Assembly: GCA_017561615.1 (NCBI GenBank)
Contig: JAFZBT010000087.1
Span: 1-6,606, forward strand
Direction of reading: 5' to 3'
DNA from: Erysipelotrichaceae bacterium
GTDB lineage: Bacteria; Bacillota_I; Bacilli_A; Erysipelotrichales; Erysipelotrichaceae
Length of the DNA: 6,606 nucleotides
Below the pieces are notes generated by a model. It was given only the letters and a program-made list of their open reading frames with translations, was not told the DNA's origin and made no database searches. The translations under genes and the position numbers were made by a program. This document shows, piece after piece, positions 1 through 3,874 of this stretch. Position 1 is the first letter of the stretch; every line of letters starts with the position of its first letter.

Positions 1-63
1 AGGGATAGAGATATTGTATCATTTTTTACAAACATTTGGTTTTCTGATATGCCATACGAATAA
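1..63 (+). CDS. Possible C-terminal tail of an upstream gene (partial)
   Basis: Frame 1 is open from the window edge and reads 20 codons, ending in SDMPYE and a TAA at 61-63. Reasons to think it is real: a strong hairpin followed by a T-run in the plus direction lies about 70 bp downstream (134-164), which is where a plus-strand gene ending here would need a terminator. A second frame is also open to about position 70, so the choice of frame is uncertain. The fragment is too short to assign a family, and no function is proposed. Confidence 0.35.
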   Translation, partial: RDRDIVSFFTNIWFSDMPYE

Positions 64-133
64 GGCATAACAAGATAAAAAAGAAATGATCTTTGAGAGT
101 AGACTCCATTTAGTTCGTTTGATCAAAAGGACG

Positions 134-164
134 AAAGAAGTGATTAAGCAATCACTTCTTTTTT
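134..164 (+). terminator. Rho-independent terminator, possibly bidirectional
   Basis: A perfect 12-bp inverted repeat (134-145 with 150-161) encloses the 4-nt loop AAGC. On the plus strand it runs straight into a T-run (159-164), the canonical form for a plus-strand gene ending upstream. On the minus strand the hairpin directly follows the glycosyltransferase stop codon (163-165), but only three Ts follow before CG. It therefore probably serves both converging genes, with the stronger signal in the plus direction. Confidence 0.75.
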
Positions 165-1377
165 ATTCCTTGATCCGTTTGTTAAATGGATTCAACTTAT
201 TTAGAAACCTTTTGATGCTCCTTGGTAACCACGTGATAATACATCCTATCTTATAAGATAAAGATTGTTCGATTTTCTTTCTTTTTCTTTTTTCAATTTT
301 CATCTCTTTCTGTAATGCATCTTCATTCTGACGAGAAATCTCATTATTCCTTTTCTGTTTGGCTGAAACTTTAGCTTCTCTATTGAATAGATAATTATTA
401 ATCCACTTTAAAAACCTTTCAGGAGTATCAGAATAAAGGTGTTCGACTGCTTCGCTGTGGTATGAGATATAATAGTAATCCTCCGGCCTGTCTTTGAGTA
501 TTGCCAGTCTTTCGAGGTTACCGCTCTGTAAGAACAGATAAGCTTCCTTATAAGCTTCCCAATCTGTTGAATTGTTGAAGAGATACAGAATGCTTTCCAG
601 GTCACGATTGGAAAAACTGCGTTCGGGGAACCGGTTTGCTTTTCTTAGACTGTCTGCTGTATCCAACCATGTCTGTAAAGCGGTCATCAATCCCTTGGAA
701 ACGGTTGTCACCAGTCCAGACTTCTTGCTCTTGCGGTAACAGACCAATTGCTTGTCGACCAGCGTTATCCTGTCAGCCAGGCAGAGAGCATTCTCAACAA
801 AATAGACGTCGTTCGCATTCCGGCAGTTTTGGAATCTGATGCCTTTTTCTCTGACGAAATCAGCCAGAAACATCTTGTTCCAGGGTGCTTCAACAGTAAT
901 GCTCATGACGTGATCGGGATCCGTTTCAAAACTGAAGGGAATGGTTTCCGGAATTTCTTTCTTACGGATGTATCTCATACTTGGTGCTTCAAAGTTTCCG
1001 TCTTCGAAGTACTGCCTGCCTGAACAGATGCAGACATCAGCGGAATCCTTTTCGCATTGCTTGTACATGTCTTCCAAAGCAGTTGGATAGAAGTAATCAT
1101 CGGCATCCCAGAAGATCAGATACTTTCCTGAGGCGTTATTCATGCCGAGGTTTCTTGCCTCACCGGCATACTTATGCTCCTGGTGAAGAATTCTGAGCCG
1201 GTTGTCTTCTGAAGCGAGTCTTTCAAGGATCTCTATGCTTGAGTCAGTTGATCCATCATCAACACATATAACTTCAAAGTCCTTAAGAGTCTGCGCAAAA
1301 ATACTGGCAAGACACTCTTCCAGATACTGCTGAGCATTGTATACGGGAACGATTACTGAAACTTTCAGCTGATCCAT
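163..1377 (-). CDS. Family 2 glycosyltransferase (GT-A fold)
   Basis: A 404-aa protein that probably transfers a sugar from a nucleotide-sugar donor onto a surface polysaccharide or teichoic-acid-like acceptor at the cytoplasmic face of the membrane. The N-terminal GT-A domain (about residues 5-110) opens with VSVIVPVYN, has the nucleotide-binding VDDGSTD (39-45), then AGEARNLG (70-77), and the metal-binding DADD (90-93). These are hallmark GT2 motifs. The C-terminal third is unusual: a highly charged Lys/Glu/Arg stretch (about 335-372, coiled-coil-like) is followed by an amphipathic segment SYKIGCIITWLP and a basic tail, which suggests peripheral membrane attachment. The ATG is supported by AAGAGG at 1385-1390, 7 nt upstream. 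The gene is visibly more AT-rich than its neighbours, especially at its 3' end, as is common for polysaccharide genes acquired by transfer. The sugar and acceptor cannot be told from sequence. Confidence 0.93.
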   Translation of the reverse strand: MDQLKVSVIVPVYNAQQYLEECLASIFAQTLKDFEVICVDDGSTDSSIEILERLASEDNRLRILHQEHKYAGEARNLGMNNASGKYLIFWDADDYFYPTALEDMYKQCEKDSADVCICSGRQYFEDGNFEAPSMRYIRKKEIPETIPFSFETDPDHVMSITVEAPWNKMFLADFVREKGIRFQNCRNANDVYFVENALCLADRITLVDKQLVCYRKSKKSGLVTTVSKGLMTALQTWLDTADSLRKANRFPERSFSNRDLESILYLFNNSTDWEAYKEAYLFLQSGNLERLAILKDRPEDYYYISYHSEAVEHLYSDTPERFLKWINNYLFNREAKVSAKQKRNNEISRQNEDALQKEMKIEKRKRKKIEQSLSYKIGCIITWLPRSIKRFLNKLNPFNKRIKE

Positions 1378-1406
1378 GCTTATACCTCTTCGAATACTAT
1401 ATATTT

Positions 1407-1435
1407 ATTATATAGAAGTACCTCTTTCACAACAA
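1407..1435 (-). promoter_or_regulatory. Promoter of the glycosyltransferase gene
   Basis: Read on the minus strand: TTGTTG (1430-1435), a 17-bp spacer, and a perfect TATAAT (1407-1412), followed by AT-rich DNA and then the ribosome site and ATG at 1377. Spacing and the -10 box are ideal for the housekeeping sigma factor; the -35 box matches only in its first three bases. The predicted leader is about 20-25 nt. Confidence 0.65.
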
Positions 1436-1451
1436 GCACCGCTACTGGTGC
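1436..1451. repeat. Inverted repeat in the divergent intergenic region
   Basis: GCACC (1436-1440), 6-nt spacer, GGTGC (1447-1451). It sits immediately beside the -35 box of the minus-strand promoter and about 30 bp upstream of the plus-strand -10 box. That is a suitable position for a dimeric regulator to affect both genes. The arms are only 5 bp, so chance is a real alternative. Confidence 0.3.
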
Positions 1452-1458
1452 ATTTACC

Positions 1459-1487
1459 TGCATTACCGCTCATTATCGGGTTATAAT
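1459..1487 (+). promoter_or_regulatory. Probable promoter of the nitroreductase gene
   Basis: A perfect TATAAT lies at 1482-1487, about 31 bp upstream of the ATG at 1519. No good -35 box is present 16-18 bp upstream (TGCATT at 1459-1464 for a 17-bp spacer). The promoter may therefore be weak or activator-dependent. It is divergent from the glycosyltransferase promoter. Confidence 0.5.
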
Positions 1488-1518
1488 AAACCAAACGAAC
1501 CGGAAAGAAGGTGCCCTC

Positions 1519-2346
1519 ATGAAACTGACAGAGCAGGAAATACAGCAGCTCATCAAGAAGAGAAGAAGAATAATGCATCCGGATCTGGACCATTATGACG
1601 GTTATCAGACTGATCAGGAGCTTAAGAAGCCTCAGCCTCCCTTAGTCAAGGCAGCGATGAGAGAAACCTCGATTGCCCTGCCGCTGGACTTTGAGAAGCT
1701 GGACATTGATAATGACTTTCTCCATGTCATCAACTCCCGGCGTTCTCACCGCATCTACACGGAAGAGCAGATGACCTTAAGGGAACTGTCTTTCCTTTTA
1801 TGGTGCTCCCAGGGCGTCAAGGAAGTCAGGGGCAAGTCCTATGCCACGCTGAGAACCGTACCGGGCGGAGGGGCCAGGCATCCCTTTGAAGTCTACATGG
1901 CCATCCAGAACGTTGAGGGTCTGAAGAACGGCTTCTACCATTACCTGCCCATGAAGCATCACATTGAATGCCTCTTGGAGCAGCAGGACCTCAAGGACTT
2001 CATCGGTCAGTCACTGGAAGGCCAGATCTGGGCAGCCAAGGCCAACGTGGTCTTCTACTACAGCTTTGTCGCTTACCGGGCGGAGTGGCGGTATGGCATC
2101 CATGCTCATCGCATGTGCATGGCCGATGCCGGACACGTGACGGAAAACGTCTACCTGGCCGCTACGGCCATCGGCCTGGGCGGCTGCGCCGTAGGCGCCG
2201 TGGATGGTCCGATGGTAGATGCGAAGCTGGGACTGGATGGGGAAGAGGAGTTCATCTGTTACTGCATGCCGGTAGGAAAGATTTCGGAAGAAAACCGGCA
2301 GAAGGAACAGGACTTCTACCGCTTCGTTGAGGAAGAAGGCCTATAG
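1519..2346 (+). CDS. SagB/ThcOx-type nitroreductase-family FMN oxidoreductase
   Basis: A 275-aa protein of the nitroreductase fold, closest in motif order to SagB/ThcOx-like dehydrogenases, which in azol(in)e peptide pathways oxidise azolines to azoles with FMN. Visible motifs: SRRSHR (73-78), where phosphate-binding Arg/Ser residues of the FMN site are expected; the LSFLLWCSQGV helix (90-100); VPGGGARHPFEVY (114-126), matching the family's VPSAGA-HP-E block; NGFYHY (137-142); AGHVTENVYLAATAIGLGG (204-222), the dimer/FMN helix; and a C-terminal PVGK (251-254). The first 65 residues are a charged helical extension. The start follows AGAAGG (1506-1511) with 7-nt spacing. No YcaO cyclodehydratase, precursor peptide or transporter is visible nearby, so it looks like a stand-alone relative. 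Its real substrate is unknown and the azole role should not be assumed. It is monocistronic, ending at a terminator. Confidence 0.88.
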   Translation: MKLTEQEIQQLIKKRRRIMHPDLDHYDGYQTDQELKKPQPPLVKAAMRETSIALPLDFEKLDIDNDFLHVINSRRSHRIYTEEQMTLRELSFLLWCSQGVKEVRGKSYATLRTVPGGGARHPFEVYMAIQNVEGLKNGFYHYLPMKHHIECLLEQQDLKDFIGQSLEGQIWAAKANVVFYYSFVAYRAEWRYGIHAHRMCMADAGHVTENVYLAATAIGLGGCAVGAVDGPMVDAKLGLDGEEEFICYCMPVGKISEENRQKEQDFYRFVEEEGL

Positions 2347-2358
2347 AACAGGAAAATG

Positions 2359-2387
2359 GCTGGAGCTTTAGGACTCCGGCTTTTCTT
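2359..2387 (+). terminator. Rho-independent terminator of the nitroreductase gene
   Basis: GCTGGAG (2359-2365) pairs with CTCCGGC (2374-2380), a 7-bp stem with one G-T pair and an 8-nt loop, followed by TTTTCTTT. It begins 12 nt after the stop codon. Confidence 0.8.
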
Positions 2388-2395
2388 TCGGAAAT

Positions 2396-2418
2396 AAAAA
2401 AACAATCCCTTCGGATTG
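2396..2418 (-). terminator. Rho-independent terminator of the tRNA cluster
   Basis: Read on the minus strand: CAATCC, 4-nt loop GAAG, GGATTG (2403-2418), then seven Ts (2402-2396). It is about 40 nt beyond the 3' end of tRNA-Gly and converges on the nitroreductase terminator. Confidence 0.8.
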
Positions 2419-2457
2419 CCATCTATCTGTAAAGCCTCTTTCAGCTGCTTTTGTTAA

Positions 2458-2531
2458 TGGAGCGAGTGACGAGAATCGAACTCGCGTAGTCAGCTTGGAA
2501 GGCTGAAGTTCTACCATTGAACTACACTCGC
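2458..2531 (-). tRNA. tRNA-Gly (anticodon TCC)
   Basis: Folds as a 74-nt cloverleaf including the encoded CCA. The acceptor stem GCGAGTG pairs with CACTCGC, the discriminator base is T, the anticodon stem TCAGC/GCTGA holds loop CTTCCAA (anticodon TCC), and the T arm is CGAGTTCGATTCTCG. It reads GGA and, through wobble, GGG codons. It is the last gene of the six-tRNA transcript. Confidence 0.97.
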
Positions 2532-2537
2532 ACAGTC

Positions 2538-2613
2538 TGGTGACCGATATGGGATTCGAACCCATGACCCCCTGATTAAAAGTCAGATGCTCTACCGACT
2601 GAGCTAACCGGTC
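2538..2613 (-). tRNA. tRNA-Lys (anticodon TTT)
   Basis: A 76-nt cloverleaf with encoded CCA. Acceptor GACCGGT pairs with ATCGGTC (one G-T), discriminator A, anticodon loop CTTTTAA, and T arm ATGGGTTCGAATCCCAT. It lies 6 nt from tRNA-Gly and a single nucleotide from tRNA-Gln. Confidence 0.97.
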
Positions 2614-2614
2614 A

Positions 2615-2690
2615 TGGCTGGAATGGGTGGATTCGAACCACCGAGTGCCAGAGTCAAAGTCTGGTGCCTTAACCACTTGGCTACATCCCA
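2615..2690 (-). tRNA. tRNA-Gln (anticodon TTG)
   Basis: A 76-nt cloverleaf with encoded CCA. It has the acceptor TGGGATG/CATTCCA with a 5' U-A first pair, a feature typical of bacterial tRNA-Gln, discriminator G, anticodon stem CCAGA/TCTGG and loop CTTTGAC (anticodon TTG). Confidence 0.97.
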
Positions 2691-2695
2691 AAGAG

Positions 2696-2780
2696 TGGTG
2701 GGAGGGGGCAGATTCGAACTGCCGAACCCATAGGGAACAGATTTACAGTCTGCCGCGTTTAGCCACTTCGCTACCCTCCC
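2696..2780 (-). tRNA. tRNA-Tyr (anticodon GTA)
   Basis: An 85-nt class II tRNA with encoded CCA. Acceptor GGGAGGG/CCCTCCC, discriminator A, anticodon loop CTGTAAA (anticodon GTA), a long variable arm (CCC/GGG stem) as expected for bacterial tRNA-Tyr, and T arm GGCAGTTCGAATCTGCC. Confidence 0.97.
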
Positions 2781-2801
2781 AGACGGATCGAATACACTTA
2801 A

Positions 2802-2877
<76 letters not shown>

Positions 2878-2880
2878 AGA

Positions 2881-2956
2881 TGGTGGAGGTTAACGGGCTC
2901 GAACCGCTGACCCTCTGCTTGTAAGGCAGATGCTCTCCCAACTGAGCTAAACCTCC
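2881..2956 (-). tRNA. tRNA-Val (anticodon TAC)
   Basis: A 76-nt cloverleaf with encoded CCA. Acceptor GGAGGTT/AACCTCC, discriminator A, anticodon stem TCTGC/GCAGA with loop CTTACAA (anticodon TAC). It is the promoter-proximal gene of the cluster and lies 3 nt from tRNA-Thr. Confidence 0.97.
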
Positions 2957-2979
2957 ATGCAATCCCCACGTGCTTTACA

Positions 2980-3009
2980 AATATACCATAATAATCTGCT
3001 TTACGTCAA
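2980..3009 (-). promoter_or_regulatory. Promoter of the six-tRNA cluster
   Basis: On the minus strand: TTGACG (3004-3009), an 18-bp spacer, and TATATT (2980-2985), placing transcription start about 15-18 nt before the first base of tRNA-Val. A consensus TTGACA lies 13 bp further upstream (3017-3022). An inverted copy of the -35 hexamer (TTGACG on the plus strand, 3026-3031) sits beyond that. Confidence 0.7.
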
Positions 3010-3075
3010 CAGATTTTGTCAATGTTTGACGCAAAAAATCATGGCTGGCAAATGGCATGATGACCGGCATCCGGG

Positions 3076-3104
3076 GTGCCTGTAAGGGGATTAAATGCTA
3101 TAAT
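3076..3104 (+). promoter_or_regulatory. Extended -10 promoter of the membrane protein-peptidase operon
   Basis: TGCTATAAT at 3096-3104 is a TGn-extended perfect -10 box. The -35 region 17 bp upstream (GTGCCT, 3076-3081) is poor, as is usual for extended -10 promoters. A short inverted repeat GGCAT-5 nt-GTGCC (3066-3080) overlaps the -35 region and could be an operator. The predicted start near 3111 falls next to the Shine-Dalgarno AGGAGG (3112-3117), so the leader would be only about 16 nt. Confidence 0.6.
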
Positions 3105-3126
3105 AGAAAACAGGAGGTTTCCGGAT

Positions 3127-3510
3127 ATGAAAGTATTCAATACCAGAGCATTAACACGCAAGCAGCGTTTTTCCAAGGCTCTTCTGGTAGGCATCGGATG
3201 CGCGGTAATTGCCGCTGGAATCCTGATCCTGATGGCTTACCAGTTTGGCCTTTACATGTCATTGTTATTTGTCGCCGTAGGCTTCGGCATCGGCATGGCC
3301 ATTCAGTACTTCGGACGCGGTGTCCAGGTACAGTTTTCCCTGCTGGCTGCCGGTCTGACCCTGGCGGTAATCGCCGTGGTCGACTTCTTATGCTTCGGCA
3401 TTACCGGCACCCTGGAGATCCTGACCCAGGACGGCATCAATTCCCTGTGGGAGATCGGCTACCGGGCCGCTGCCCTGTATCTGGCTTACCGCTACGCCCG
3501 GGTAGTATAG
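3127..3510 (+). CDS. Small multi-pass membrane protein, function unknown
   Basis: A 127-aa protein that I do not recognise. After a basic N-terminus (MKVFNTRALTRKQRFSK) come three clear hydrophobic segments at about residues 18-38, 41-61 and 69-91, plus a weaker one near 107-123 ending in a positively charged RYARVV tail. The basic N-terminus suggests a cytoplasmic start. The ATG at 3127 is chosen because AGGAGG (3112-3117) lies 9 nt upstream. An in-frame GTG at 3076 would add 17 residues but has no ribosome site and lies upstream of the -10 box. It is the first gene of the operon; 13 nt separate it from the next membrane protein. No catalytic motif is visible, and a role as a membrane partner of the neighbouring genes is inference only. 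Confidence 0.85.
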   Translation: MKVFNTRALTRKQRFSKALLVGIGCAVIAAGILILMAYQFGLYMSLLFVAVGFGIGMAIQYFGRGVQVQFSLLAAGLTLAVIAVVDFLCFGITGTLEILTQDGINSLWEIGYRAAALYLAYRYARVV

Positions 3511-3523
3511 AAAGGGAAAACCC

Positions 3524-3859
3524 ATGAGAAGATACGGAATACCCCTTTTAACCCTGTTGCTTGGCTATCTGGTCTATTACCTGGCCAGACTCTACGTGCC
3601 CGGCAGTTTCAAGAGCGAAGTATTATGCATATTGCAGGCCCTGGCTCTGTTTGCCTTCGGCGCCAGCATGTCCACTCATAACCGGAAGAGCAGCACCTGG
3701 GTAAAGAAGACCGCCATCATCGTGGCCATGGTCTTTCTGATCGCCGGTCAGCTGCACCTGCTGGAAATCTCGGAAATCAACATCATCATTGCCAAATTAG
3801 GCCCCAACAGCTTCCTGTTCTGCATGCTGTACACCTATTTCGGCTTCATATTCTTCTAG
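3524..3859 (+). CDS. Small four-helix membrane protein, function unknown
   Basis: A 111-aa protein that I do not recognise. Hydrophobic segments lie at about residues 5-23, 32-50, 62-80 and 95-111. The last one runs to the final residue (YTYFGFIFF), so there is no C-terminal tail. A basic loop (HNRKSSTWVKK, 52-62) between segments 2 and 3 probably faces the cytoplasm. AAAGGG at 3511-3516 serves as ribosome site directly after the preceding stop. The gene lies 13 nt after the first membrane protein and 15 nt before the M16C peptidase, so all three are very likely cotranscribed. The two small proteins do not look like obvious duplicates of one another. They may form a complex, but nothing in the sequence proves it. 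Confidence 0.83.
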   Translation: MRRYGIPLLTLLLGYLVYYLARLYVPGSFKSEVLCILQALALFAFGASMSTHNRKSSTWVKKTAIIVAMVFLIAGQLHLLEISEINIIIAKLGPNSFLFCMLYTYFGFIFF

Positions 3860-3874
3860 AAAGGAACAACCATC

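Noticed and set aside
636..1196. Three plus-strand frames opposite the glycosyltransferase
   Set aside because: They overlap conserved GT2 coding sequence on the minus strand and have no family signatures of their own.
1968..2330. 120-codon plus-strand frame inside the nitroreductase
   Set aside because: An Arg/Gly-rich out-of-frame product of GC-rich codons, overlapping a clearly conserved protein.
2368..2691. 107-codon minus-strand open frame, with residues such as DRLAQSVEHLTFNQGVMGSN
   Set aside because: It is the reading of tRNA-Gln, tRNA-Lys and tRNA-Gly sequence itself. This kind of peptide is a classic false protein produced from tRNA clusters.
3026..3054. TTGACG on the plus strand as a -35 box for the membrane protein operon
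   Set aside because: No acceptable -10 box lies 16-18 bp downstream.
3076..3126. Upstream in-frame GTG start for the first membrane protein
   Set aside because: No Shine-Dalgarno precedes it, and the extended -10 box lies downstream of it, whereas the ATG at 3127 has AGGAGG at good spacing.
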